Assembly (NCBI GenBank): GCA_964011275.1 | Contig: CAXGOB010000015.1 | Span: forward strand, 8,692-72,691 | DNA length: 64,000 bases | Origin: UBA7328 sp002471345 | GTDB taxonomy: Bacteria > Bacteroidota > Bacteroidia > Chitinophagales > Saprospiraceae | Reading direction: 5' to 3' | In this document: in pieces, positions 36,196 through 45,356 of the stretch | Layout of the letters: each line of letters begins with the position of its first letter | Position numbering within the stretch: position 1 is the stretch's first letter | The notes under the pieces: model-generated | What the model was told of the DNA's origin: nothing | Seen by the model: only the letters and a program-made list of their open reading frames with translations | The model's database searches: none | Program-made: the position numbers and the translations under genes

Positions 36196-38634
36196 TTAAT
36201 TTAAGCCTAAAGCATGAGATAACACTTCGGATGCATGCTCCACATATACAAATTCAAGACCTTTGAGGTAATCAGCTGGTATTTGCTTTACATGTTTTTC
36301 ATTTTCAGCACAAAGAATCACCTTTTTAATTCCCGATCTCTTGGCTGCAAGCATTTTCTCTTTTATTCCTCCTACAGGCAAAACCCTGCCTCTCAAAGTA
36401 ATCTCTCCTGTCATTGCAGTGGCATCCTTTACTTTCTTACCCGTGAATGCCGATGTAAGTGCAGTAAGCATAGTAATCCCAGCACTAGGGCCGTCTTTAG
36501 GAATAGCTCCTTGAGGCACATGGATATGCACATCCGAAGAATCCAATTTTTCTTCTGATATACCAAATTTCTCAAAATTTGCCTTTATATAACTCAATGC
36601 TGTAGTAGCAGATTCTTTCATCACATCGCCTAAGTTTCCAGTCAATATTAGCTTCCCTTTTCCTTTGCTTAAACTAGTCTCAATAAATAGAATATCTCCA
36701 CCAACCCTTGTCCATGCTAATCCTACACACACACCTGCCATTCTGTATTTTGCAAATTTTTCCTTTGAAAATTTAGATGGGCCAAGCATTTCCTCAAGGT
36801 GATCTGGTTTGACGCTTTTGTCATATTTCGAATCTGTGGCTACATTTCTAGCTATAGACCTCATTACGGATCCGATTTCTCTATTTAAGGACCTTACTCC
36901 CGATTCTCTTGTATAATTCTCAATTATCGATTTAATGGTACCTTTTGTTAATGATAAATGACTTGCCTTTAAACCATGGTTCTTGCGTTGGTCAGGTATG
37001 AGGTGTTTAGAAGCTATACTTACTTTTTCCTCGGTAGAATAACCACTCATTTCTATGATTTCCATTCGATCTAAAAGTGCCGGCTGAATTGAACCCAGAC
37101 TATTAGCTGTAGCGATGAAAAGAATCTTAGAAAGGTCATATTCCATCTCTAAATAATTATCATAAAAAGATGAATTCTGCTCAGGGTCAAGCACTTCAAG
37201 CAATGCTGAAGAAGGGTCTCCTCTGAAGTCTTTGCCTAATTTATCAATTTCATCTAGTATAAATACCGGGTTGGATGTTTTTGATTTTTTCAATGATTTA
37301 AGAATTCTACCTGGCATGGCTCCTATATAAGTCTTTCGATGTCCTCGGATTTCGCTCTCATCGTGCATGCCTCCAAGAGACATTCTTACAAACTTTCGAT
37401 TCAATGAATCTGCTATAGATCTTCCTAAGGAAGTCTTACCCACTCCCGGAGGGCCAACTAAACAAAGAATAGGTGATTTCATGTCACCTTTAAGCTTAAG
37501 TACAGCTAAGTGCTCTATTATTCTATCCTTTACATCATCAAGACCATAATGTTGATTATCCAAAGTCTTTCTGACTTTTTTAAGATCAAAATTATCTTTT
37601 GAGAATGTTTCCCATGGAAGGTCTAACATCATCTCCAAATAATTCAAAGTCACTGAATATTCAGCCACTTGAGGATTGATCCTTTTTACTTTATTGAGTT
37701 CTTTATGAAATTGCTGATGAGCTGCATCAGGCCATTTCATTTTTTTTGCTCTCTTGGCTAATTCATTTATTTCTTCAGTTTGAGGATTTTGACCTAGCTC
37801 TTCTTGTATTGTTTTTAGTTGCTGATTAAGAAAATAATCTTTTTGTTGTTTCTCTATATCAGTTCTTACTCTCTTCTCAATCTTAGTTCTGAGCTCCAAC
37901 AATTGAAGTTCTGAGTTAAGTTGGGCCATTACAGATTCTGCTCTCTTATAAACATCGACTTCTTCAAGAAGAGCTTGCTTCTTGAGCTTATCTATATTAA
38001 GATTAGAGGCTATGAAATTGAGCAAGAATGAGGTGTTATTGATATTGTCTATCATTGCCACAGCCTCGGATGGAATCTGCGGTGATAGTTCAATGATTTT
38101 TCGGGCCGTATCCTTTATGGAGGCCATCAAAGCCTCAAATTCAATGTTTTCAGCTTTTACATCGGGTACAAGTATTACATTACCTTCTAGGTAAGGATCT
38201 TCTTTTGTCAACCCGTCTAATTGAAATCTAGTGTTTCCATGAAGGATAGCTGTAGTGCTACCATCAGGCATCTTTAGCATTTTTACTATTCGCGCTATAC
38301 TACCAATTTCAAATAAGTCTTCAGCATTAGGGTCTTCATTCTTGGTATCTTTTTGAGAAGATACTCCAATGAGTTTGTGAGTGTTAAATGCCTTTTTTAC
38401 TGCCGCAATAGATTTATCTCTTCCTATTGTAATAGGAATCACTACTCCAGGAAAAAGCACTGTGTTTTTAAGGGCAAGTATGGGTAAAACTTTGGGATAG
38501 TCCTTTGCTTCACCTTCTTTCTCATCTTCAAGTGGCATCATAGTACCAAATTCGATGTTCTCGTTTATCAATTCTGAAAGCTCTTGGAAAAAATGCATCA
38601 TATTGTAATAATTACTAGAAGAAAGAGGCTTCAA
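36196..38634 (-). CDS. lon: ATP-dependent Lon protease
   Basis: Cytoplasmic AAA+ protease that removes damaged and regulatory proteins. The 812-residue protein has a LON substrate-binding domain (about 45-250: LPILALKNTVLFPGVVIPITIGR), a coiled coil, and an AAA+ module with Walker A GPPGVGKTSLGRS and Walker B FILDEIDK. The Ser-Lys dyad protease domain has the nucleophile Ser in PKDGPSAGITM and Lys in GGIKEKMLAAKRSG. Alternative starts exist at 38601/38598 (MMHFFQELSEL). A proteostasis gene like hsp20, but I see no shared palindrome upstream. Confidence 0.96.
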   Translation of the reverse strand: MKPLSSSNYYNMMHFFQELSELINENIEFGTMMPLEDEKEGEAKDYPKVLPILALKNTVLFPGVVIPITIGRDKSIAAVKKAFNTHKLIGVSSQKDTKNEDPNAEDLFEIGSIARIVKMLKMPDGSTTAILHGNTRFQLDGLTKEDPYLEGNVILVPDVKAENIEFEALMASIKDTARKIIELSPQIPSEAVAMIDNINNTSFLLNFIASNLNIDKLKKQALLEEVDVYKRAESVMAQLNSELQLLELRTKIEKRVRTDIEKQQKDYFLNQQLKTIQEELGQNPQTEEINELAKRAKKMKWPDAAHQQFHKELNKVKRINPQVAEYSVTLNYLEMMLDLPWETFSKDNFDLKKVRKTLDNQHYGLDDVKDRIIEHLAVLKLKGDMKSPILCLVGPPGVGKTSLGRSIADSLNRKFVRMSLGGMHDESEIRGHRKTYIGAMPGRILKSLKKSKTSNPVFILDEIDKLGKDFRGDPSSALLEVLDPEQNSSFYDNYLEMEYDLSKILFIATANSLGSIQPALLDRMEIIEMSGYSTEEKVSIASKHLIPDQRKNHGLKASHLSLTKGTIKSIIENYTRESGVRSLNREIGSVMRSIARNVATDSKYDKSVKPDHLEEMLGPSKFSKEKFAKYRMAGVCVGLAWTRVGGDILFIETSLSKGKGKLILTGNLGDVMKESATTALSYIKANFEKFGISEEKLDSSDVHIHVPQGAIPKDGPSAGITMLTALTSAFTGKKVKDATAMTGEITLRGRVLPVGGIKEKMLAAKRSGIKKVILCAENEKHVKQIPADYLKGLEFVYVEHASEVLSHALGLN

Positions 38635-38720
38635 TATCTATTCCATCACCAATAAAACGCACATATCTGCGAACATGGCATGAATAGCAGATTAAAAACA
38701 ACTCGTAATCCGACAAATTG

Positions 38721-39485
38721 TCACTTAGATAGCTGAGCAACTATAGAACCCATTACTGCTCTTGACTGAGGATCAAACCAAGACTTCAATTTTTCTTCTT
38801 CTGAAATTTCTTCAATATTCTCGATATCATTGATTAGCTGTGACTTACTATTCAATTTTGAATTTTGGAGAATACTGTCAGGTTTAGTTAACCAAAACTC
38901 CATTTTTCTTTGTCCTTTTTGCAATACGTCACTTACGTCACAAATTTCATCAACTAATCCAATTTCCAATGCTTTAGAAGGAGTATGCAATGCTCCATCC
39001 ATAAGAAAATGAAATGCTGCTTTCTTTCCAATCCAGAACTGATATAATTGGAAAATGTATTCAGGAACCACTATTCCTACACTTGTTTCATTGAGACCAA
39101 TGACAAACTTCTCATCATCTGCCATAACTCTATAATCACATGTCACGGCTATGACACATCCCCCGGCTGGACTGTATCCATTGATTGCAGAAATTAATGG
39201 CTTTCTGAACTTTACAAGGCCAATTACCATCTCTCCCCAAACTTCCCAGAAATGGGATATTTCTTTTTTGTCATGATAATAAAGTTCTTTTAGGTCGAGT
39301 CCTACAGAAAAATATCCAGGGGTGTTCCCAGTAATGATAAGTCCTCTTACATTATCATCATTTTCAATCCTTCTCAACTCTTTGATTATTGCTGAACATA
39401 ATTCAGTATTAATTGGATTAGCTTTTCCTCTATTCAGCTTTAAAACTTCGTAGTTTTTGTGCCTTTCTATTTGAACAACTGACAT
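38721..39485 (-). CDS. Enoyl-CoA hydratase/isomerase family protein
   Basis: The 254-residue crotonase-fold protein has the oxyanion-hole segments GYFSVGLDLKELY and AINGYSPAGGCVIAVTCDYR, and a possible catalytic Glu in LNETSVGIVVPEY. The YFSVGLDLKE form and single acid are closer to delta3,delta2-enoyl-CoA isomerases than to hydratases, so an isomerase in fatty-acid oxidation is my preferred guess. It is divergent from a PaaE-like reductase (121 bp between starts). Confidence 0.85.
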   Translation of the reverse strand: MSVVQIERHKNYEVLKLNRGKANPINTELCSAIIKELRRIENDDNVRGLIITGNTPGYFSVGLDLKELYYHDKKEISHFWEVWGEMVIGLVKFRKPLISAINGYSPAGGCVIAVTCDYRVMADDEKFVIGLNETSVGIVVPEYIFQLYQFWIGKKAAFHFLMDGALHTPSKALEIGLVDEICDVSDVLQKGQRKMEFWLTKPDSILQNSKLNSKSQLINDIENIEEISEEEKLKSWFDPQSRAVMGSIVAQLSK

Positions 39486-39606
39486 GTAAAGTCGTTTTTA
39501 TTTTCTTAAAAGTGTTAGACTTTTTCAAAACTATACAAAGAAGTGAATCTCTGCTATATACTTTGATCATAGTTTTTCTCATTTTCGCACTTCTTAAATC
39601 AGATGT

Positions 39607-40695
39607 ATGAGTTCTTTCCACAATCTTAAAGTGTCAAAAGTCAATCGAGAAACTGAAGATTCAGTTTCTGTATATTTTGATGTCCCAAACGAAGTTTCTT
39701 CAGAATTTGCTTTTAAAGCTGGTCAGTATCTCACTTTAAAATTTGATATCAATGGCAAAGAAGAACGAAGGGCCTATTCTATTTGTACAAGTCCATTAGA
39801 AAAAGAATTGGCTGTAAACGTTAAACGTGTTAAGAAAGGCATCATCTCCAATCATATTAATGATAATATATCGGAAGGAAACACAGTCTCTGTGATGGTG
39901 CCTGATGGAAACTTTTCTGTAGATCTGATAGAAAATGGGTCAAAAGATTATTTCTTTTTTGCTGCGGGATCAGGGATAACTCCTGTGATGTCAATGATTA
40001 AAACAATTCTAGAAGAAGAGGCTAAAAGCAATGTTTTTCTTCTTTACGGAAACAGAAATGAGAATTGCATCATCTTCAAAGAAGAACTTGAAAGTTTAGA
40101 AAGAAAATACCAAGGACAACTCAGTGTAACTCATACACTGAGTGATCCCATTAGAGAGAAGAAAAGTGGGTTAAGTGGAATGTTTTCTAAAGGAAAAGTC
40201 AATTGGCAAGGTGCTATTGGGCGTATTGATAAAAAGCAAATCAATTCTTTATTAGATCAAGGCAATCCTTCTCACAGTGAGAAACACTATTTTGCTTGTG
40301 GTCCTGGTAACATGATAGACATTGTACTTAATGACTTGGAAAATAGAGGGATAGATTCACGATATCTTCACAGAGAGTATTTCACAACCACCGTAACTTC
40401 CAGCACAGGAACTACTGGGTTAGAAGCTAAAGTAAAAGTCCATCTCAATGGAAAAGAAATAGATATTAATCTGAAACCTGAAAAAACAATTCTTGATGCT
40501 CTTATTGATGATAAACATGACGCACCATACTCATGCACAAGTGGAGCATGTAGTACATGTGTGGCTAAGGTTTTAGAGGGTGAAGTGGAAATGGATGCAT
40601 GTTATGCTCTGGATGATGATGAGGTAGCAGATGGCTTTATATTGACTTGTCAAGCAAGAGCCAAGACTGAATTCGTTGAAATAAAGTTTGAATAA
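39607..40695 (+). CDS. PaaE-like ferredoxin/FAD reductase with C-terminal 2Fe-2S domain
   Basis: The 362-residue electron-transfer protein has an FAD domain (about 1-105; RAYSICTSPLE), an NAD(P) domain (about 110-235; FFAAGSGITPVMSMIKTIL, ACGPGNMID) and a C-terminal plant-type 2Fe-2S domain with the Cys pattern CTSGACSTC and a fourth Cys in ILTCQA. The order matches PaaE, the reductase of phenylacetyl-CoA epoxidase, and related oxygenase reductases. No paaABCD genes are present here, so the partner oxygenase (ring epoxidase, desaturase or hydroxylase) is unknown. Confidence 0.88.
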   Translation: MSSFHNLKVSKVNRETEDSVSVYFDVPNEVSSEFAFKAGQYLTLKFDINGKEERRAYSICTSPLEKELAVNVKRVKKGIISNHINDNISEGNTVSVMVPDGNFSVDLIENGSKDYFFFAAGSGITPVMSMIKTILEEEAKSNVFLLYGNRNENCIIFKEELESLERKYQGQLSVTHTLSDPIREKKSGLSGMFSKGKVNWQGAIGRIDKKQINSLLDQGNPSHSEKHYFACGPGNMIDIVLNDLENRGIDSRYLHREYFTTTVTSSTGTTGLEAKVKVHLNGKEIDINLKPEKTILDALIDDKHDAPYSCTSGACSTCVAKVLEGEVEMDACYALDDDEVADGFILTCQARAKTEFVEIKFE

Positions 40696-40731
40696 CTTTC
40701 CCCGAATTAGATTACATTTTTTTGTTAAAAA

Positions 40732-40764
40732 TGCAAAACCACTTTATGTAAGGTGGATTTTGCA
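40732..40764 (-). terminator. Hairpin terminator after giant gene B
   Basis: TGCAAAA-CCAC-TT pairs with AAGGTGG-A-TTTTGCA (one bulge). In minus-strand sense the hairpin is followed by TTTTTAAC, so it fits the end of the gene at 40842. It lies also 36 bp after the paaE-like stop. Confidence 0.6.
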
Positions 40765-40841
40765 AATCAAATGCTTTCTGAGATTATCAATATAAACACC
40801 CTTAAAATGGATAATCCAGCATCCTTATCAGTTTAAAAGTC

Positions 40842-42410
40842 TTAAAATTTTAGCGTGCTAAACATTCCGTTATTAGATAGACAAATAGATTTGTCACGTG
40901 TGTTAACATCGCCATCTAAGTCTAAATCACATTGGAAATATCCACTATTTTCACCTTGGTCTAAAGCAATAGCAGTCAAGTCTCTAATATTCACATCAGT
41001 ATATGATGCTGTCCCTTCTGTAGTTTCTGGGTTTCCAGCAATCATGGCGTATGCCCCATTAGCAAGTTCTTTCTGTCCCTGTCCTAAACCTATATTATAT
41101 GAATCTGCATTTGTGAAATCATAAGATATTCTGCCATTCGCTGACAACACCTGTTTAGTGCTCATCACAGCCATATGATTTCTGTGTTCTATAACAATAT
41201 AGTATCCTCTTTGATCAAGTTTTTTAAACTCGTAACCATCCACAACATGTATAGATCCATTAGTGTGTAAAAGTGCTGCCGTTCTATATACTTCTGTGTC
41301 TCTTGTAGTATTCGTACGAAGACTTAGAAGAACCCAATCCACAACATCACTATCATAACCAGCAAATCGATCAAACCCTTCGATAGTCGCGTCAAAAGAA
41401 GCGCCTTCTCTGCCCCTATAATTCCATGGCGATCCACTATAAGGGTGGCCTGATGGAGTTGAAGATCCGAAAAATGTCCATGGTTTCTGTCCAGGAAGAT
41501 ATCCTTGCTCATTGAGACGTTTACTCATCTCATCATTATACACATCATATGGACCTTCCAAAATCACCTTAAGGTCAAATGAAATTTCAGTCTTATTTTC
41601 TAAATCAGAAACATCTACCTCAGTACAGATATCACTATTAAATGGAATACATGGGTCATTATCATTAATATCCAGTACACCAGCTAATCCATCTCCATCA
41701 TTATCACAAACACTAAATTCTGCACACTGAGCATCAAAACAATCAGTGAGTCCGTCTTCATCATTATCTATCCCATCTGAACAGTTAAGAGCAGTATTCT
41801 CTTGACTACATTGAAAAATATTCAGTGCTTGACAATTCGGATCTGCACAATCTACCAGGCCGTCCAAATCATTATCAATGCCATCTGTACATGCTGAAAA
41901 AGACCGTTCGCGGCAATAGAGCCATGCTGTGCATTGAGTATCATCACAATCAAACCTGCCATCTCCATCATTGTCAATCCCATCACAGCAAGTGATGACG
42001 TTATCTTCACTACAATATATTTCATCAGCACAATTAGGATCGGCACAATCAACTAAGCCATCTTGGTCATTGTCAATCCCATCATTGCACTGTTTACCAT
42101 CTTCATCACAATAGAGAAATTCTAAACACTCATCATCATCACAATCTATTAAACCATCTCCATCATTGTCAATCCCATCATTACAGTTTTGAGGATTATC
42201 TTCATTACATATCATAAAACTTTGACAATCAGGATCCATACAGTCGACTAAGCCATCACTATCATTGTCCGTATTATCGCTACACTTTCTAATTGTATTC
42301 TCCTGATCTCCTCCACATGATGAATCAGATTCATCCAATATCTGAATCAATGTGCCCTTTACATCTAAAGCTGCACAAACATTATGATTACTAATACATT
42401 GAATAATCAC
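40842..42410 (-). CDS. Giant secreted protein B, 3' part: six Asp/Cys-rich repeats and C-terminal module
   Basis: The 522-residue segment opens at an internal ATG, but coding-quality sequence continues in the same frame up to the TAG at 42549-42551, so this is the downstream half of the gene starting at 44837. It has six repeats of about 32 residues of the form C-x-D-G-I-D-N-D-x-D-G-L-x-D-C-x-D-x-x-C (41706-42290). They resemble calcium-binding thrombospondin-3/EF-type loops and end in DNDGDGLAGVLDINDNDPC. A C-terminal module then follows (GYLPGQKPW...VVDWVLLSLRTN...) that closes with a dockerin-like loop DLDLDGDVNTRD. No type IX Por_Secre_tail is seen. As a separate protein it would lack a signal peptide and would not be exported. 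Confidence 0.7.
   Translation of the reverse strand: MIIQCISNHNVCAALDVKGTLIQILDESDSSCGGDQENTIRKCSDNTDNDSDGLVDCMDPDCQSFMICNEDNPQNCNDGIDNDGDGLIDCDDDECLEFLYCDEDGKQCNDGIDNDQDGLVDCADPNCADEIYCSEDNVITCCDGIDNDGDGRFDCDDTQCTAWLYCRERSFSACTDGIDNDLDGLVDCADPNCQALNIFQCSQENTALNCSDGIDNDEDGLTDCFDAQCAEFSVCDNDGDGLAGVLDINDNDPCIPFNSDICTEVDVSDLENKTEISFDLKVILEGPYDVYNDEMSKRLNEQGYLPGQKPWTFFGSSTPSGHPYSGSPWNYRGREGASFDATIEGFDRFAGYDSDVVDWVLLSLRTNTTRDTEVYRTAALLHTNGSIHVVDGYEFKKLDQRGYYIVIEHRNHMAVMSTKQVLSANGRISYDFTNADSYNIGLGQGQKELANGAYAMIAGNPETTEGTASYTDVNIRDLTAIALDQGENSGYFQCDLDLDGDVNTRDKSICLSNNGMFSTLKF
41706..42290 (-). repeat. Six tandem Asp/Cys-rich calcium-binding-like protein repeats in gene B
   Basis: Six units of about 95 bp encode C-x-DGIDND-x-DGL-x-DC-x-D-x-x-C. 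The acid positions x-D-x-D-x-D-G match EF-hand-like calcium loops, and each unit has four to five Cys that may form disulfides outside the cell. Confidence 0.75.
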
Positions 42411-42548
42411 TATTAATGTGGATTGACTCTTTTTGACTATACTCAGATCTAAAAAATCATCTGAATTAGTATTATTTACTTCTGCTATAAGGGTATGAAT
42501 TCTAAAGTTTCCAGTTCCAGGTATATTAAAATTACTATTTCCAATTTT

Positions 42549-44837
42549 CTAATCTAGTATCAAAAGATCCGGTTCTTTTGTCAGGACATAAATAGTTTCA
42601 AACCCTGTGGGGATTACAGTATTTGTATTTGGAGCAACGCTCACACTTGTAAAATTTCCAGATTGACAAAAAGACTGTTTAGCTCTTGGATCACCTGCAT
42701 CAGCAATGCACCTCGAACAATCAGGAGCATCAATTATCACCGGGTTATTTGGCCACGTTGTAGTACATCCTGAAGTTTTGTTTCTTACAATAATATTATA
42801 ATCACCTGCTGGCAAATCAAAGAATGAAGCATCATCTTGATAAGAAGCTCCATTGTTTATAGAATATTCCACATTCTGGGAACTACTGAGTATACCTATT
42901 CCTCCAGAAGTAAGATCTTCACATGATGGATCGGAAGAAAATACTTCCTGAATTTCTGGTTCGCATCCTGTGTTATTACAATCATCAAGACATGGATCCG
43001 TAGGGCATTCTTCTTGTTCATCTATATCACCATCCAGATCATCATCAATACCATTTCCACATATTTCATCTTGAAAAACACCAATTCTTATACATACAGC
43101 TCCAGCCTGTCCAGCTGCATCTTCTACAACTACTTCTAAATCTTCAAAACCTATAAAGGAGGCACTTGATGTGTAGTTTACTTGTTGTCCTGTAAAATTT
43201 ACGAGGCCATTATTTACAGTTGTAAAATTGCTGTTATTACCATTTACTCTTATAATATTGGCAGGGGGAGTACAGCTGATGACACCAATATCCTGACTGA
43301 ATCCTGTAGTAGATGCCACTGAACCAGCAACAAATGCATCGAATGAAGCAACATTTAGAGGAACTCCATCTGCAGGATCAAATAAAACCAACTCATTTCC
43401 ATATTTAGTCAAGTATCCATATGAGCCCCCAACTGAGCTGCCTGTGGTTACACCTACATGAAAAAGTTCGTCAGATTCTAATCTGTTGCCCATAGCGGCA
43501 AGATCTGACTGGTCAAAGGTTACTACTGACATTGATGTGCCTGAAACAGCCTGAGCTGTTGTGAAATTTGTATACAGGCTTCCATTAAGTTCAAGTGTCG
43601 ATAATCCCGAGTTTGGAATAATTACGTTAACCAGATGATCATCAGAACCTATCAAGGCAAAGTCTACTACACTATTCCCGCTACATTCTTCAATAGCTGG
43701 AAGCTGAGCCATTCCTACCTCTTCATCAAATACTCCCGACACATGATATGCACAAAAGATATTGTCTCCTGATATATGAAAAACCTCTCCTCCAGTACCA
43801 TTTAATTTATATTCAATTATCTCCCCTGCGTTTATTGTGCCAATACTTGTACCATTAACTTCTAAAACGGTATTATCCATGATTCCTATCAGAATCAGAT
43901 AATCAATATCTGTAATGTTCGTACCTCTTACGGCAATATATTCTTCCCCTACTTTATTTATAGGAATCAATTGATCCATTCCAGCATCTCTATCATTGAC
44001 TCCAGATCCATGTCTGGAGTGACTAGATCCTGAAGTTACTGTAATCGGCTTATCTCCTGTCACTAATGTACCTGCAATAGAAGTACTCGACTGCACATTA
44101 TCTCTGATCATATATGTTTCACCTGCATTCAACGTGACAGTTAATCCATTTGTGATATCTATATCGTTAGTGCTACTTGAATTGTTATCACTTCCTTCTA
44201 TTGAAAAGTTGTCCTTTTGAAATCTCACCTGAGTATTATCTTCTATGGCCATTACTGATACAAAATGAGCTTCGAAAGGAGTAGCGGGAGTAGTTACATC
44301 CGTCTGACTAACAGCGGAAAATCCATAACCGAGGCCTTCTTGACCTTTCAATACAAAGAAGCTTTTATTAGCCGCTGAGGTAAGTCTATAAACTGCTGTG
44401 AGTGGCGCGTCTGATTCAACAATCAGGCCTCTTGAAGTCTCCACTGTATTATAGGCTGTAGATGACACACTTCGATTTGTAGAAGATAACGTTGTCAATA
44501 TATAATCTACAGGAGCCCCATTTCTAACAATGATATTGTCCTCAAATTCAGGAGTACTACCATCAATTCCATCACTTGAAAAAATTCTAACATTTGCAGA
44601 ATCAAATGGTGTGTAAAGAAACAAACTTGTTGGTGAATCTAATCCAGGGTTTCTCCAAAGTGAGTTCAAATAATATCTAAGAGGTCCACAAGAAGGTGAA
44701 ACTGGTTCAGATACAAAAGCACACTGACCATCATCTAATGAAAAAGTACCATTAAAACAGTCCTCTACACCATTTTGAGCAGAGATTAAAAAGTACATTG
44801 TTCCAAAAAAAATTATTAACAATCCTCGTTTCATCAT
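42549..44837 (-). CDS. Giant secreted protein B, 5' part: signal peptide and IgGFc-binding-like domain, ends at in-frame TAG
   Basis: The 762-residue segment has a signal peptide (KRGLLIIFFGTMYFLISAQ). A domain like the IgGFc-binding N-terminus follows (about 90-480; FVLKGQEGLGYGFSAVSQ, GDKPITVTSGSSHSRHGSG, MDQLIPINKVGEEYI, DNIFCAYHVSGVFDEEVG). Then come one D-rich loop (CGNGIDDDLDGDIDE), a SprB-like repeat (SCEDLTSGGIGI...NNGASYQDD...GDYNIIVRN), and the start of a module shared with gene A (CIADAGDPRAKQSFC...TIYVLTKEPDLLILD). The frame then meets TAG at 42549-42551 and reads on as KIGNSNFNIPGTGNFRIHTL, which fits the shared module. It starts 24 bp after gene A ends. Confidence 0.75.
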   Translation of the reverse strand: MMKRGLLIIFFGTMYFLISAQNGVEDCFNGTFSLDDGQCAFVSEPVSPSCGPLRYYLNSLWRNPGLDSPTSLFLYTPFDSANVRIFSSDGIDGSTPEFEDNIIVRNGAPVDYILTTLSSTNRSVSSTAYNTVETSRGLIVESDAPLTAVYRLTSAANKSFFVLKGQEGLGYGFSAVSQTDVTTPATPFEAHFVSVMAIEDNTQVRFQKDNFSIEGSDNNSSSTNDIDITNGLTVTLNAGETYMIRDNVQSSTSIAGTLVTGDKPITVTSGSSHSRHGSGVNDRDAGMDQLIPINKVGEEYIAVRGTNITDIDYLILIGIMDNTVLEVNGTSIGTINAGEIIEYKLNGTGGEVFHISGDNIFCAYHVSGVFDEEVGMAQLPAIEECSGNSVVDFALIGSDDHLVNVIIPNSGLSTLELNGSLYTNFTTAQAVSGTSMSVVTFDQSDLAAMGNRLESDELFHVGVTTGSSVGGSYGYLTKYGNELVLFDPADGVPLNVASFDAFVAGSVASTTGFSQDIGVISCTPPANIIRVNGNNSNFTTVNNGLVNFTGQQVNYTSSASFIGFEDLEVVVEDAAGQAGAVCIRIGVFQDEICGNGIDDDLDGDIDEQEECPTDPCLDDCNNTGCEPEIQEVFSSDPSCEDLTSGGIGILSSSQNVEYSINNGASYQDDASFFDLPAGDYNIIVRNKTSGCTTTWPNNPVIIDAPDCSRCIADAGDPRAKQSFCQSGNFTSVSVAPNTNTVIPTGFETIYVLTKEPDLLILD

Positions 44838-44861
44838 TATAATTTATAAGGGAAATTCAAT

Positions 44862-45356
44862 TTATCTTGGCACGTCACTAAACACCCCATTGTTAAGTAA
44901 CCACATAATCTGATCATTCACATTTACATCACCATTCATATCAAAATCAGCATTCATATATGCACTATTAAGACCATTGCTTCTAAACCACATATCCATA
45001 TCTCTAATGTTGATATCAAATTCTGAGATTGCCTCTTTGAACTGATCGCCATTGGCTGCATAAACACAATAAAGTCCATTGACATCTTTCTGGCCCGACC
45101 CCAGCAATCCCGTATAGGACTCATTAATTCTAAAATCAAATGAGATCTGATCTCGTTCTATTGATAACAACCTTGGTGACATGATAGGCAGGTGATTCCT
45201 ATGCTGAATCACTATAAAGTAATCCTTATTAATATCCAACCTAATAGGATTTGCATCTTCTGGCAGAAGTACAGATCCATCATTCATGAGTATAGCAGCT
45301 CTTCTCTGCACTACACTCTCCGCTGATTTATTCGTTCTTTGTCTACTAAAATCCAA
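44862..45356 (-). CDS. Giant secreted protein A, 3' fragment after a one-base frameshift
   Basis: The 164-residue frame has only a TTG as possible start and no signal peptide. It carries the C-terminal half of the module seen in gene B: RTNKSAESVVQRRAAIL, YFIVIQHRNHLPIMSPR, and the final dockerin-like loop ADFDMNGDVNVNDQ with NNGVFSDVPR. Its beginning overlaps the end of the 45311-51328 frame. Joining them with one extra base gives DWILV-x-QRTN, which aligns without gaps to DWVLLSLRTN in gene B. It is therefore the displaced end of gene A, not an independent gene. Confidence 0.7.
   Translation of the reverse strand: MDFSRQRTNKSAESVVQRRAAILMNDGSVLLPEDANPIRLDINKDYFIVIQHRNHLPIMSPRLLSIERDQISFDFRINESYTGLLGSGQKDVNGLYCVYAANGDQFKEAISEFDINIRDMDMWFRSNGLNSAYMNADFDMNGDVNVNDQIMWLLNNGVFSDVPR

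Noticed and set aside
38721..40695. Phenylacetate degradation cluster
   Set aside because: Only a crotonase family member and a PaaE-like reductase are present, on opposite strands, without paaABCD, paaG/Z or paaK.
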